From QALR01 sp964466625 (GTDB taxonomy: Bacteria; Bacillota; Clostridia; Oscillospirales; CAG-272), in contig CAYXQF010000034.1 of NCBI GenBank assembly GCA_964466625.1, forward strand, positions 1-21,068: a stretch of 21,068 nt of DNA, given 5' to 3'. Below, one piece after another: positions 7,363 through 15,819 of this stretch (position 1 is the stretch's first letter; each line of letters opens with the position of its first letter). Made by a program: the position numbers and the translations under genes. The notes below the pieces were generated by a model. The model saw only the letters and a list, made by a program, of their open reading frames with translations, was not told the DNA's origin and searched no databases.

Positions 7363-8067
7363 TCAGTCTTCCAAAAGCTTTTGAAGTTTGGAAATCTTAT
7401 CCTTTTTCCCCTCGGGCAGATGTCCGAACGGGAAAACAAGGTTCATCGTGTCATATTTGGTTTGGCAGATCTTGCGGAACGGCAAAAGTTCCGTTTTGTC
7501 CACGCAAGCATGCGCTTTTATGATCTTTTTGAGTGCCAAGATATTTTCATTGTCATCATTCACCGTGGGAATAATGACTTGACGGATCGTGGTTGGAATT
7601 TTCTTTTCATCAAGATAAGCCAGAAAATCCAGCGGTGCTTTCATATCGCACCCCACGTTTTCAAGATAAAGCGCATCGTTTGTATATTTGATATCGAGAA
7701 GCACACGATCCGTTTCCGAAAGCAAAGCTTTCACAGAATCATTCCATATACTGCCCGAAGTATCAAGACAAGTGTTGATGCCTGCCGCATGACAAAGGGA
7801 AAAGATCTCATGCGCAAAATCCGCTTGCAAAAGCGGTTCTCCGCCCGAAAGCGTAATGCCGCCTTCCCTGCCGAAATATTCTCGGAAACGCAAGACTTTT
7901 TTCACAATTTCATCGGCAGAATAGACCGTGCCGCTTCCCATATCCCAAGTGTCGGGATTATGGCAGCATTTGCATCTGAGATTACAGCCTGCGAAAAACA
8001 CCACAAAGCGTACACCGGGGCCATCGACCGTGCCCAGACTCTGAAAGGAATGGATACGTCCTGTCAT
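7363..8067 (-). CDS. pflA: pyruvate formate-lyase activating enzyme (radical SAM)
   Basis: It uses a [4Fe-4S] cluster and S-adenosylmethionine to install the glycyl radical on PflB. The 234-residue length is normal. The cluster motif CxxxCxxC is seen as Cys28, Cys32 and Cys35 (GCNLRCKCCHNPDTW), followed by the SAM-binding GGEP at 75-78. The N-terminus GRIHSFQSLGTVDGPGVRF is typical of PflA. It lies six bases after the pflB stop. No Shine-Dalgarno sequence is visible before its ATG, so translation is probably coupled to pflB. Confidence 0.96.
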   Translation of the reverse strand: MTGRIHSFQSLGTVDGPGVRFVVFFAGCNLRCKCCHNPDTWDMGSGTVYSADEIVKKVLRFREYFGREGGITLSGGEPLLQADFAHEIFSLCHAAGINTCLDTSGSIWNDSVKALLSETDRVLLDIKYTNDALYLENVGCDMKAPLDFLAYLDEKKIPTTIRQVIIPTVNDDNENILALKKIIKAHACVDKTELLPFRKICQTKYDTMNLVFPFGHLPEGKKDKISKLQKLLED

Positions 8068-8073
8068 CGTTTT

Positions 8074-10305
8074 TTACATGGTTTCGTGGAAGGTACGGCT
8101 GATAACTTCTTTTTGATGCTCACGGGAAAGCTTGTTGAAGTTTACGGCATAACCGGAAACACGAATGGTAAGATTCGGATAATCATCGGGATTTTCGTAT
8201 GCTTTCATCAGCGTTTCGCGATTCAATACGTTTACGTTGATATGGTGAGCGTTCTTTGCAAAATAGCCGTCAAGGATCGCAACCAAATTATCCACACGTT
8301 CTTCCTCCGTCTTGCCAAGCGCATCGGGTGTGATGGAGAAGGTGTTGGAAATGCCGTCACGACAGTCATCGTAGCTGATCTTGGCAACAGAGTTGAGCGA
8401 TGCAAGCGCACCGTTTTCTTCTCTGTTGTGCATGGGGTTAGCACCGGGAGCAAAAGGTTCGCCGCTCTTTCTGCCGTCGGGTGTTGCGGCGGTATTCTTA
8501 CCGTACATAACGTTCGAGGTGATCGTGAGAACGGAAAGCGTATGTTCCGCGCCTCTGTAGGTCGGTGTCTTACGAAGCTCGGTGATCACTTTATGTGCCA
8601 TATCCTTCGCAATGAGGTCAACGCGGTCATCATCGTTGCCGTATTTCGGGAATGCACCGGTTGTTTCAAAATCGGTGATAAAGCCGTCCTCATTTTTGAG
8701 GGGCTTCACGTTTGCAAATTTAATAGCGCTGAGAGAGTCCGCAACAACAGAAAGACCAGCTACACCAAACGCCATAAATCTGCCCACTTTTGTATCGTGA
8801 AGAGCCATCTGTGTCTTTTCATAAGCATATTTATCATGCATATAGTGGATCACGTTCATGGTGTTGACGTAAAGACGGCTGAGCCATGCAATATAGATCT
8901 CATAGCGAGCCATCACTTCTTCATAATTCAGCGTATCGCCCTCAAGAACGGGCATCTGAGGACCGATGTGCATCTTGCTGCTGGTATCATAACCGCCGTT
9001 GATCGCGATGAGAAGGAGCTTGGGAAGATTGCAGCGCGCACCGAAGAACTGCATTTGTTTGCCGACTCTCATTGCGGAAACACAGCAAGCGATCGCATAA
9101 TCGTCGCCGTAGATGGGGCGCATGATATCATCGTTTTCATACTGAATGGAGTCGGTATCCGCAGAAACCTTTGCGCAGAATTTCTTGAAGTTTTCAGGAA
9201 GATCCTTCGACCAGAGAACCGTGAGGTTGGGTTCGGGAGCGGATCCGAGTGTATAAAGTGTATTCAGTACGCGATAGCTGCTCTTGGTAACGAGCGTTCT
9301 GCCGTCCTCACCAACGCCGCCAACGGCTTCGGTGATCCACATGGGATCGCAGCCGAAAAGCTCGTTGTATTCGGGGGTTCTGAGCTGACGCGCCATACGG
9401 AGCTTCATAACGAAATCGTCCATAAGTTCCTGTGCGCTCTCTTCCGTGAGTGTACCGTTTGCAAGATCACGTTCAATATAAATATCAAAGAATGTGCTGA
9501 CACGGCCAAGCGACATTGCCGCACCGTTCTGCTCTTTGATCGCACCGAGATATGCGAAATATGTCCACTGGATCGCTTCTCTTGCGTTTTTTGCGGGCTG
9601 GCTGATGTCATAGCCGTACATTGCAGCCATTTCTTTCATATAACCAAGAAATGTGATCTGCTGGAAAAGCTCTTCCGCAAGACGAACTTCTTCGGTATTG
9701 AAATCGTTCATAGCAAGCGCTTTTTTGTCTTTTTTCTTTTCTTCGATGAGTTTATCCACACCGTAAAGAGCAACGCGGCGATAGTCACCGATGATTCTGC
9801 CTCTGCCGTAAGCATCGGGAAGACCTGTGATGACGTGGCATTTACGAGCCGCGCGCATCTCGTCTGTATAAGCGCGGAAAACGCCGTCGTTGTGTGTCGT
9901 GCGGTAACGGAATTCATTCTTGACTTTATCGGTAAGCTGATAGCCGTAAGCTTCGCAAGCCTGTGTTGCCATTCTCATGCCGCCAAAAGGATTCACGCCG
10001 CGCTTGAGAGGACGGTTGGTCTGCACGCCAACGATCAGCTCATTTTCTTTATCAAGGTAACCGGGGGCGTAAGCGGTCAAAGAGGAAGCCTCCGTGGTGT
10101 CAATGTCCAAAACGCCGCCAAACTGTCTTTCCACAGCGAAAAGTCCCTGCAATTTCTTCATCAATTTCTCTGTGCGAGGTGTCGCTTTCGCAAGGAAATC
10201 TGCGTTTCCGGTATATTCTTTGTAGTTTTGCTGAATGAAGTCACGCACGTTGATCTCATTTTGCCATGCGCCACCCTTAAAACCGTTCCAATTGATGTGT
10301 TCCAT
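8074..10305 (-). CDS. pflB: pyruvate formate-lyase (formate C-acetyltransferase)
   Basis: It converts pyruvate and CoA into acetyl-CoA and formate by radical chemistry, a main fermentation step in anaerobes. Formate also feeds 10-formyl-tetrahydrofolate. The 743-residue protein shows the paired active-site cysteines Cys407-Cys408 in IACCVSAM and the glycyl radical site Gly718 in RVSGYAVNF, 25 residues from the C-terminus, as expected for true PFL rather than a diol dehydratase relative. AGGAGG lies before the ATG. A strong promoter, ZTP riboswitch and terminator lie in the leader. pflA follows in the same transcript. Confidence 0.97.
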   Translation of the reverse strand: MEHINWNGFKGGAWQNEINVRDFIQQNYKEYTGNADFLAKATPRTEKLMKKLQGLFAVERQFGGVLDIDTTEASSLTAYAPGYLDKENELIVGVQTNRPLKRGVNPFGGMRMATQACEAYGYQLTDKVKNEFRYRTTHNDGVFRAYTDEMRAARKCHVITGLPDAYGRGRIIGDYRRVALYGVDKLIEEKKKDKKALAMNDFNTEEVRLAEELFQQITFLGYMKEMAAMYGYDISQPAKNAREAIQWTYFAYLGAIKEQNGAAMSLGRVSTFFDIYIERDLANGTLTEESAQELMDDFVMKLRMARQLRTPEYNELFGCDPMWITEAVGGVGEDGRTLVTKSSYRVLNTLYTLGSAPEPNLTVLWSKDLPENFKKFCAKVSADTDSIQYENDDIMRPIYGDDYAIACCVSAMRVGKQMQFFGARCNLPKLLLIAINGGYDTSSKMHIGPQMPVLEGDTLNYEEVMARYEIYIAWLSRLYVNTMNVIHYMHDKYAYEKTQMALHDTKVGRFMAFGVAGLSVVADSLSAIKFANVKPLKNEDGFITDFETTGAFPKYGNDDDRVDLIAKDMAHKVITELRKTPTYRGAEHTLSVLTITSNVMYGKNTAATPDGRKSGEPFAPGANPMHNREENGALASLNSVAKISYDDCRDGISNTFSITPDALGKTEEERVDNLVAILDGYFAKNAHHINVNVLNRETLMKAYENPDDYPNLTIRVSGYAVNFNKLSREHQKEVISRTFHETM

Positions 10306-10382
10306 AGTATTTTCCTCCTTACTAATTCATGAATTGTCTCAATATTGCTTTGAAAAGGAATATTTTGCCAGTCTATAATAAA

Positions 10383-10422
10383 CAAAAAAGGACAATTCAA
10401 CTTTCGAAAAATTGAATTGCCC
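10383..10422 (-). terminator. regulated intrinsic terminator of the pfl leader
   Basis: On the minus strand a near-perfect 33-base inverted repeat (10390-10422) is followed by T6 (10384-10389). Its first arm begins with GGGCA, which is also the conserved 3' end of the ZTP aptamer, so ligand-bound aptamer and terminator cannot form together. This makes it the expression platform of the riboswitch. Confidence 0.85.
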
Positions 10423-10492
10423 AGACGGTCGGCATATATATTTCTACACTCCCCCGCGGTGGTCCGCGCAATCCGTCAGTTATGTAGATTAC
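10418..10492 (-). ncRNA. ZTP riboswitch (pfl motif) upstream of pflB
   Basis: Read on the minus strand, the leader holds the marks of the pfl/ZTP motif: ACTGACGGA (about 10472-10480), ACCACCGCGGGGGAG in the middle (about 10449-10463), and CCGTCTGGGCAA (about 10417-10428). The outer stem pairs GACGG (10473-10477) with CCGTC (10424-10428); it differs from the common GGCGG/CCGCC by a compensating change. The class senses ZMP/ZTP, the purine intermediate that builds up when 10-formyl-tetrahydrofolate runs short. The overlap with a terminator predicts that ligand turns pflB on, giving more formate for folate. Confidence 0.9.
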
Positions 10493-10498
10493 ATTATC

Positions 10499-10527
10499 AT
10501 TATACAATAGAAATCTTTTTTTGTCAA
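10499..10527 (-). promoter_or_regulatory. consensus sigma-A promoter of the pfl leader
   Basis: On the minus strand TTGACA (10522-10527) and TATAAT (10499-10504) both match consensus perfectly with a 17-base spacer. Transcription would begin near 10492, just before the aptamer. Confidence 0.9.
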
Positions 10528-10592
10528 GGGATATTGGTCAACGAAAAAACGCTCGCAAACAGCCGTTTTTCTGTGATTATTGGCAAGAACTC

Positions 10593-10621
10593 TTGCCCCT
10601 CGTTTGCCTTTGTGGTATACT
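10593..10621 (+). promoter_or_regulatory. promoter of the glycerate kinase gene
   Basis: TTGCCC (10593-10598) and TATACT (10616-10621) are 17 bases apart, with TGG before the -10 box (extended -10). Confidence 0.75.
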
Positions 10622-10648
10622 GTTAAAAAAACGGAAAGGAAGCTTGCC

Positions 10649-11800
10649 ATGAACGTACTCGTTGCCATAGATTCCTTCAAAGGCAGCATCTCCACCTTTG
10701 AAGCAGGAGATGCCGTGTCACACGGCATCAAAAGAGTCTTTCCCGAAGCCGAGGTCACCATCGCCCCTCTCGCGGACGGCGGTGAAGGAACAACGGAAGC
10801 AGTGATCCGTGCTACCCATGGGAGAAAAAAGACCGTTGCCGTACACGATCCGCTGGGAAGAGTGATCTTTGCCGAATACGGCATTTTGCAAAATAAAACT
10901 GCCGTGATCGAAATGGCACAAGCCGCCGGCATCACCCTGATCGGCGACACACAAAAAGATCCGCTCCACACCACCACATACGGTGTGGGTGAAATGATCG
11001 CGGACGCACTAAAAGAAGGTTGCCGTGAATTTTTAATCGGCATCGGCGGAAGCGCCACCAATGACGGCGGCATCGGCATGCTGGAAGCGCTTGGCGTCCG
11101 CTTTACCGACAAAAGAGGAAACCGTGTTCCCCGCGGTGCGGCAGGTCTTCGTGAGCTTGCAAACATCAATACCGAAAATATGCTCCCTGCCCTTCGCACG
11201 GCGCATTTTTCCGTTGCCTGCGACGTTGAAAATCCTCTCTGCGGAGAAAAGGGTTGCAGTGCCGTTTTCGGCCCGCAAAAAGGCGCAACACCGGAAACGA
11301 TCCCTCTTATGGACGGCTGGCTTTCCCATTATGCCGCCCTCACCCAAGCATGCAATCCCACCGCCGACCCGGACGCGCCAGGTTGCGGCGCGGCAGGCGG
11401 ACTTGGCTTTGCGTTTCTTTCTTATCTGAATGCCGAGCTTCGTTCCGGCATCGCGCTCGTGATCGAAGCGACAGGACTCGAACAGCAGATACAAAAGGCA
11501 GATATCGTCATCACGGGCGAAGGGCGACTCGACGGACAAACCTGCATGGGAAAAGCACCCGTCGGCATCGCCGCGCTTTCCAAAAAATATGGAAAACCCG
11601 TCATTGCTGTTTCAGGCTCGGTCACGGCAGATGCGGTTTTGACACATGCGCACGGCATTGATGCGTTTTTCCCGATCGTGAGAAAGCCATGCTCGCTTGC
11701 CGAAGCCATGGATTCTCAAAATACGATGAAAAATCTTGCCGACACCACCGAGCAGATCTTTCGTCTGATACGGACATTTTCCTGCCATATCGGCAAATAA
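10649..11800 (+). CDS. glxK: glycerate kinase (GarK/GlxK type)
   Basis: It phosphorylates glycerate with ATP, linking sugar-acid or glyoxylate breakdown to glycolysis. The 383-residue protein matches the type I glycerate kinase family: start with ID(S)FKGS, LADGGEGT at 41-48, GIGGSATNDGG at 131-141, CGAAGGLGFA at 246-255 and the ATP-site GEGRLDGQT at 290-298. I chose the ATG at 10649 because a GGAAAGGAAG site lies just before it and the family begins at this point; an upstream in-frame ATG at 10580 lies before the promoter. It is monocistronic: the next gene has its own promoter 70 bases later. Whether it is 2- or 3-phosphoglycerate forming is not told by sequence alone. Confidence 0.94.
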   Translation: MNVLVAIDSFKGSISTFEAGDAVSHGIKRVFPEAEVTIAPLADGGEGTTEAVIRATHGRKKTVAVHDPLGRVIFAEYGILQNKTAVIEMAQAAGITLIGDTQKDPLHTTTYGVGEMIADALKEGCREFLIGIGGSATNDGGIGMLEALGVRFTDKRGNRVPRGAAGLRELANINTENMLPALRTAHFSVACDVENPLCGEKGCSAVFGPQKGATPETIPLMDGWLSHYAALTQACNPTADPDAPGCGAAGGLGFAFLSYLNAELRSGIALVIEATGLEQQIQKADIVITGEGRLDGQTCMGKAPVGIAALSKKYGKPVIAVSGSVTADAVLTHAHGIDAFFPIVRKPCSLAEAMDSQNTMKNLADTTEQIFRLIRTFSCHIGK

Positions 11801-11822
11801 TATTTATTTTTTGCTTCATTTG

Positions 11823-11831
11823 TGCTATACT
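11823..11831 (+). promoter_or_regulatory. extended -10 promoter of the flavin reductase-rubredoxin gene
   Basis: TGCTATACT is an extended -10 element. No good -35 box is seen at the proper distance. Confidence 0.55.
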
Positions 11832-11870
11832 ATAAAGTAGGATATCATCGTTTTCCAAGGAGGTTCTTTT

Positions 11871-12485
11871 ATGAAAAATTCTATTGATCTCAGCGCCCTT
11901 TTTAAAATCGGCTACGGTCTTTACGTCGTTACTTGCCGTGACGGTGAAAAAGATAACGGCATGATCCTCAATACGGCGATCCAGGTGACAAACACGCCTG
12001 CGCGACTTTCTGTCACGATCAATAAAGCAAATTATTCCCACGACGTCATCAAAAAAACAGGAAAAATGAACGTAAACTGCCTCACCGTGGAAGCACCTTT
12101 CAAGGTCTTTGAAGTCTTTGGCTTCCAAAGCGGCAAAGACGTGAATAAATTCGCGGATTGCACGCCCCTGCGTTCCGAAAACGGCTTGATCTATCTGCCA
12201 AAATATATCAATGCCTACCTTTCTCTTTCCGTGGAACAATATATCGACCTTGACACACACGGTATGTTTATCTGCACATTGGACGAGGCGCGCGTGATCT
12301 CTGACGTGGAATCCATGACGTACAGCTATTATCACAGCAATGTCAAGCCAAAGCCTCAAGCCAAAAAGAAAACGGGCTTCGTTTGCAAGATCTGCGGCTA
12401 TATTTATGAAGGCGAAATTTTGCCCGATGATTTCATTTGTCCGCTTTGTCTGCACCCTGCTTCGGATTTTGAACCGCTGAAATAA
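11871..12485 (+). CDS. flavin reductase-rubredoxin fusion (Hrb-like)
   Basis: This 204-residue protein joins an FMN-binding split-barrel flavin reductase domain (about 1-155, with GLYVVTC and the conserved MILNTAIQVTNTPARLSVTI region) to a C-terminal rubredoxin (about 168-204). The rubredoxin iron site is Cys172/Cys175 in CKICGY and Cys190/Cys193 in CPLC. It is the short form of rubredoxin, with fewer residues between the two cysteine pairs. A Lys/Pro/Ala-rich linker at 159-168 joins the parts. High molecular weight rubredoxins of this build, as in Moorella, pass electrons from NAD(P)H to flavodiiron proteins that remove oxygen or NO; that role is inferred here. AAGGAGG lies before the ATG. 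Confidence 0.9.
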   Translation: MKNSIDLSALFKIGYGLYVVTCRDGEKDNGMILNTAIQVTNTPARLSVTINKANYSHDVIKKTGKMNVNCLTVEAPFKVFEVFGFQSGKDVNKFADCTPLRSENGLIYLPKYINAYLSLSVEQYIDLDTHGMFICTLDEARVISDVESMTYSYYHSNVKPKPQAKKKTGFVCKICGYIYEGEILPDDFICPLCLHPASDFEPLK

Positions 12486-12520
12486 CAAGAAAAACAAAGC
12501 ACCTATATATTTTCTTCCAA

Positions 12521-12552
12521 AAAACCCGAGATTCCAAAGAATCTCGGGTTTT
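12521..12552. terminator. bidirectional terminator between converging genes
   Basis: A 14-bp perfect stem (12521-12534 with 12539-12552) with a CAAA loop starts with A4 and ends with T4, so it serves the rubredoxin gene and the leftward alpha-mannosidase gene. Confidence 0.9.
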
Positions 12553-12569
12553 CATAAATCATTTATAAA

Positions 12570-15500
12570 TTATACGGAAATGCGGATCGTCTTGATTTCA
12601 AACGCACGGAACGTCAGATCCACAGCACCGTCAACGACGGGGATCTCTGCCTGTACGTTTTCAAGCATATCACAAGCATAAGCTTTGAAATCCTTTGCGA
12701 ATGCCGCGTGCAACTTAGTTGTAACAGCAGCTTTCTTGGATTCGTAAAGACGAACGATGATGTCACCACTACCGTCTTCTGCAAGCTTCACGGTATCGAT
12801 GATGATATTGTCATTATCCATCTGCAAGTAGCTTGCATCGAGCTTACCACCCTGCATAACGGTCGGCTTGATATTCACTTCGTATGCCTGTTTTACAACG
12901 TCGGAAGAAGTGAAATCGCCTTCCCATGCGGTGAACGCGTAGGTAAAGTTGTGAACACGGTTATCGGTACGGAGATCAGGGCAAGCACCGGAACGAAGGA
13001 GCGTGAGTTCCATGCTGTTGCCGTTGACGGAAATACCATACTTGCAATCGTTCATCACAGCCGCGCCGTGAGAACCGTCACGGAGTGCAGTGTAACGGTG
13101 GTTGCAAACTTCAAATCTTTCTTTATCGTAAAGTCTGGAGCGGTGTGTCGGGCGTTCCACGTAACCGAACTGCATTTCATTGATCGCATTTTCTGCATAA
13201 ACGTCCACAGGGAAACCAACCTTGAGAAGTCTGTGGAGTTCTTTCCAATCAACTTCGGTTTCAAATTCGATTCTCTTCGAATCTTTTGCAAGGCGGATAT
13301 ACTGTGTATAAGTGGAATCAAGAAGTTTACCGGTCACCTTCAGCACCGCTTGGATGCCCTCGGAAACGAGTTCTACGTTGATATCATGTGCGCCTTCGAT
13401 TTCCTGCAATACGTAGTTGGAGTCGATATCCCAGCCGTCCCATCTTCTCGGAACATCCTTGAAGAGGCGGAAACGGTTCATCGCGCCTGCCGCAAATTCT
13501 CTGCCGCTCTCCTTCAGAACAAAGGAAACAACTTCGCCGCGCGCGTTGATCACAGCTTTCACCAAAGCGTTTTCAAGCACATAACCGGCGTCTGTTTTGG
13601 TAACAACCACGTTACCTGCATCAATCGCCTGCGCTTCACTTGCGGGAACAAGAGAAACAGCACCGCAGCTCGGAAGTGTTACGACAGCCTTGCCATTTTC
13701 AACGGGAACGTAAGTGCCGTCTGCCATGACAGCGCCGTTTTCAAAGCCTTCGGGCAAGGTAATGAGCGCTTTTCTTTCAAAGCCAAGGGAGTTGAACACG
13801 GTAACAGCCGCCGCATTCTGATCGCCTTCCAAAAGCTTGTTCTGTGCAGCCTTCAAAAGTTCTCCTGCCTCGCTGATCACTTTATTGTGAAGTTTTTCTG
13901 CTTCCACGTAAACTCTTGCGATAGAGGAACCCGGCAAAATATCGTGGAACTGATTGAGAAGAACGTCCTTCCAAAGTGCTTCTGCTTTCGCTGCAGGGTA
14001 TTCGCCGCCGGCAAGAGCCGCAGGAACTGCCCAGAATTCAAGCTCACGGAGCGCTTCTTCGCTCTTTCTGTTGCCCTTCTTCACGGAAGCCTGAACAGTA
14101 TACGTACCTCTGTGCGCGGTGAAATAAAGCTCACCGACATAAGTGTTGTTCGGCTTGCCCTTCTGTTCTTCCATATCTTCAAAGAACTCTACGGGATCTG
14201 CGATCTTGATCTTTACGCCGCCTTCGAGGTCTTTCTGACGGAGCGCGTATTCAATGTGATCTCTGGTGGGGCCGCCGCCACCGTCGCCATAGCCAAAGGG
14301 ATAAAGGAATGCGTCCAGATCTCTTGCCTGGCTTCTGTTTTTCCAAACCTCGTTTGCCTCGGTCGGGTGTGTGAAATATTCATATCTCGTGGGAAGGAAG
14401 GAGGTGATCTCAGAACCGTCCATGCCTTTCCAAGTAAAGTAATGATACGGGAACGGCTCGCCTTTATTGTAAGACCAGAAAATTTTCTGTGTTACCAAAT
14501 ATTTTACGCCGCAACCGTTAAGGATCTGCGGAAGTGCCGCGGTATAACCGAACGTATCGGGAAGCCAAAGAAGTTCGCTATCCACGTCAAATTCTTCTTT
14601 ATAATAGCGCTTACCGTATATGAGCTGACGAATGAGCGCTTCACCGCCGGACATATTGGTGTCGGGCTCTACCCACATCGCACCGTCTGCGATCCAGCGG
14701 CCGTCTTTTGCGGCTTTCTTGATGCGCTCAAAAAGCTCAGGATAATGCTCGCGAACCATCTCATAGCACGCAGGCTGGCTTACGATAAATTTATAATCGG
14801 GATATTCTTCCAAAAGACGAAGCTGTGCAGCAAATGTACGCGCGGTCTTGCGGTAGGTTTCCGCGAGCGGCCAGCACCAAGCAAGGTCGAGATGCGCATT
14901 ACCGACCGCATAGAAAACAGGCATGGTAGAACCGTTTACTGCTTCCATCGCAGGACGGAGTGCTTCACGCGCTTTCACATAAGAAGCATTTCTGGTTTCT
15001 CTGTCTTGCTCAAAGTCCACGATCAAGGTGAACTGTTCCAAGGCATCGCAAATTTTAGATGCGCGAAGCGAAGTATCATCAAGCACGCCGAGCAATCTGT
15101 AAAGCGTGTCAATATCCATGTAAAGCTGGTAAGCATCTTCATTCCAGATACCGTAGGTACATTTACCAAGTGTTCTGCGCGCGCCTTCTTTCAGCGGATC
15201 CACAAACTGATCACCGTCGGGAAGCACAGGACCGGTATAGCAGCCGTAACCTGCGGTCGCATAATAATGACCTGCGTAGGTTTCCATCAAAATATCATAA
15301 CGGTCGCCTGCTTTGGCATCTCTTGTCAGATAGTTGTCTACCATGTAATGATGATCTGTCAGAATCCAGTCCGCACGGTAAGTACCAAAAGCCTCACCGT
15401 TGACAAAAATCGTCGTTTCTCCGCCGGGATTCAGATTCATGACGATTCTCTTGCCGTCTACGCCTTCGGGAACGACCACACTACCCTTAAACCAACAATA

Positions 15501-15695
15501 TTCCCAGGTTTCGCCCCAAGTATATCCGGGAGCAACAGGTTCAAAATTGCCTTTCAAAGCTTCCTCGGGGGTCAGATATTCTTTTGTTTTGTGAGCAGTC
15601 CATGTGATCTCACCGATCGGCTGATAGAGTTCCTGTTTCAAAACCGCGATCCAGTTCTCAATACGGACTTTCCATTCGGAATGCATAATATCCAT
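12570..15695 (-). CDS. GH38 alpha-mannosidase
   Basis: It removes alpha-linked mannose from glycans by a zinc-dependent retaining mechanism. The 1041-residue length is normal for bacterial and vacuolar-type GH38. An N-terminal sandwich region (about 55-160) precedes the catalytic domain (about 258-530), which has GNAHLDLAW with zinc ligands His268 and Asp270, WVEPDTNM at 341-348, and WLPDTFGY with nucleophile Asp380. The mid helical domain (about 540-625) and the C-terminal beta-sandwich follow. AGGAGG precedes the ATG at 15695 by nine bases; the later Met4 has a longer spacing. No signal peptide is seen, so it is cytoplasmic. It lies downstream of the beta-helix gene but has a perfect promoter of its own. 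Confidence 0.95.
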   Translation of the reverse strand: MDIMHSEWKVRIENWIAVLKQELYQPIGEITWTAHKTKEYLTPEEALKGNFEPVAPGYTWGETWEYCWFKGSVVVPEGVDGKRIVMNLNPGGETTIFVNGEAFGTYRADWILTDHHYMVDNYLTRDAKAGDRYDILMETYAGHYYATAGYGCYTGPVLPDGDQFVDPLKEGARRTLGKCTYGIWNEDAYQLYMDIDTLYRLLGVLDDTSLRASKICDALEQFTLIVDFEQDRETRNASYVKAREALRPAMEAVNGSTMPVFYAVGNAHLDLAWCWPLAETYRKTARTFAAQLRLLEEYPDYKFIVSQPACYEMVREHYPELFERIKKAAKDGRWIADGAMWVEPDTNMSGGEALIRQLIYGKRYYKEEFDVDSELLWLPDTFGYTAALPQILNGCGVKYLVTQKIFWSYNKGEPFPYHYFTWKGMDGSEITSFLPTRYEYFTHPTEANEVWKNRSQARDLDAFLYPFGYGDGGGGPTRDHIEYALRQKDLEGGVKIKIADPVEFFEDMEEQKGKPNNTYVGELYFTAHRGTYTVQASVKKGNRKSEEALRELEFWAVPAALAGGEYPAAKAEALWKDVLLNQFHDILPGSSIARVYVEAEKLHNKVISEAGELLKAAQNKLLEGDQNAAAVTVFNSLGFERKALITLPEGFENGAVMADGTYVPVENGKAVVTLPSCGAVSLVPASEAQAIDAGNVVVTKTDAGYVLENALVKAVINARGEVVSFVLKESGREFAAGAMNRFRLFKDVPRRWDGWDIDSNYVLQEIEGAHDINVELVSEGIQAVLKVTGKLLDSTYTQYIRLAKDSKRIEFETEVDWKELHRLLKVGFPVDVYAENAINEMQFGYVERPTHRSRLYDKERFEVCNHRYTALRDGSHGAAVMNDCKYGISVNGNSMELTLLRSGACPDLRTDNRVHNFTYAFTAWEGDFTSSDVVKQAYEVNIKPTVMQGGKLDASYLQMDNDNIIIDTVKLAEDGSGDIIVRLYESKKAAVTTKLHAAFAKDFKAYACDMLENVQAEIPVVDGAVDLTFRAFEIKTIRISV

Positions 15696-15781
15696 ATGTT
15701 GTTTCCTCCTTGCATTTTTGATGCGCTTTCGGCATTTTTAAGCCGCATTTTTCAAGACTTTTCCGTCCTAATCTATATTTT

Positions 15782-15810
15782 ATTATATATGAGAAAGCAC
15801 AAAATGTCAA
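15782..15810 (-). promoter_or_regulatory. consensus promoter of the GH38 gene
   Basis: On the minus strand TTGACA (15805-15810) and TATAAT (15782-15787) both match consensus exactly with a 17-base spacer. The -35 box overlaps the stop codon of the beta-helix gene. Confidence 0.88.
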
Positions 15811-15819
15811 TGTGCTTTC
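15793..15819. promoter_or_regulatory. operator-like inverted repeat over the GH38 promoter
   Basis: GAAAGCACA (15793-15801) and TGTGCTTTC (15811-15819) are perfect 9-base arms around a 9-base centre. The centre holds most of the -35 box and one arm lies in the spacer, a place where a bound repressor would block RNA polymerase. No T tract follows on the minus strand, so it is unlikely to be a terminator. The regulator is unknown. Confidence 0.5.

Larger units (their letters stand above)
10306..10648. other. divergent intergenic region pflB / glycerate kinase
   Basis: This 343-base gap holds the pfl promoter, ZTP riboswitch and terminator on the minus strand and the glycerate kinase promoter on the plus strand. 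Between the pfl terminator and the pflB start about 77 bases remain, with a perfect 12-base palindrome AATTCATGAATT (10324-10335) just upstream of the ribosome binding site. I see no small gene here. Confidence 0.8.

Noticed and set aside
7381..10332. A 983-codon open frame on the plus strand opposite pflA and pflB
   Set aside because: It is the antisense shadow of two certain genes; its translation shows no domain and is rich in His, Cys and Ile as expected from antisense of biased codons.
10324..10335. Perfect 12-base palindrome AATTCATGAATT before pflB as a regulator site
   Set aside because: It is short and AT-rich, and no known regulator motif such as FNR/CRP fits; noted only within the intergenic entry.
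10360..10410. A second promoter between the riboswitch terminator and pflB
   Set aside because: TTGAAT and TATTAT-like boxes occur but at spacings of 14 to 15 bases, and the first lies within the terminator stem.
10489..11199. A 236-codon minus-strand frame over the pfl leader and glycerate kinase
   Set aside because: It runs through the glycerate kinase coding region and the pfl promoter; low-complexity Ser/Pro/Ala content and no start signals.
15793..15819. Reading the inverted repeat after the beta-helix gene as a terminator
   Set aside because: The 9-bp stem has a 9-base loop and no T run follows on the minus strand; its position on the -35 box fits an operator better.
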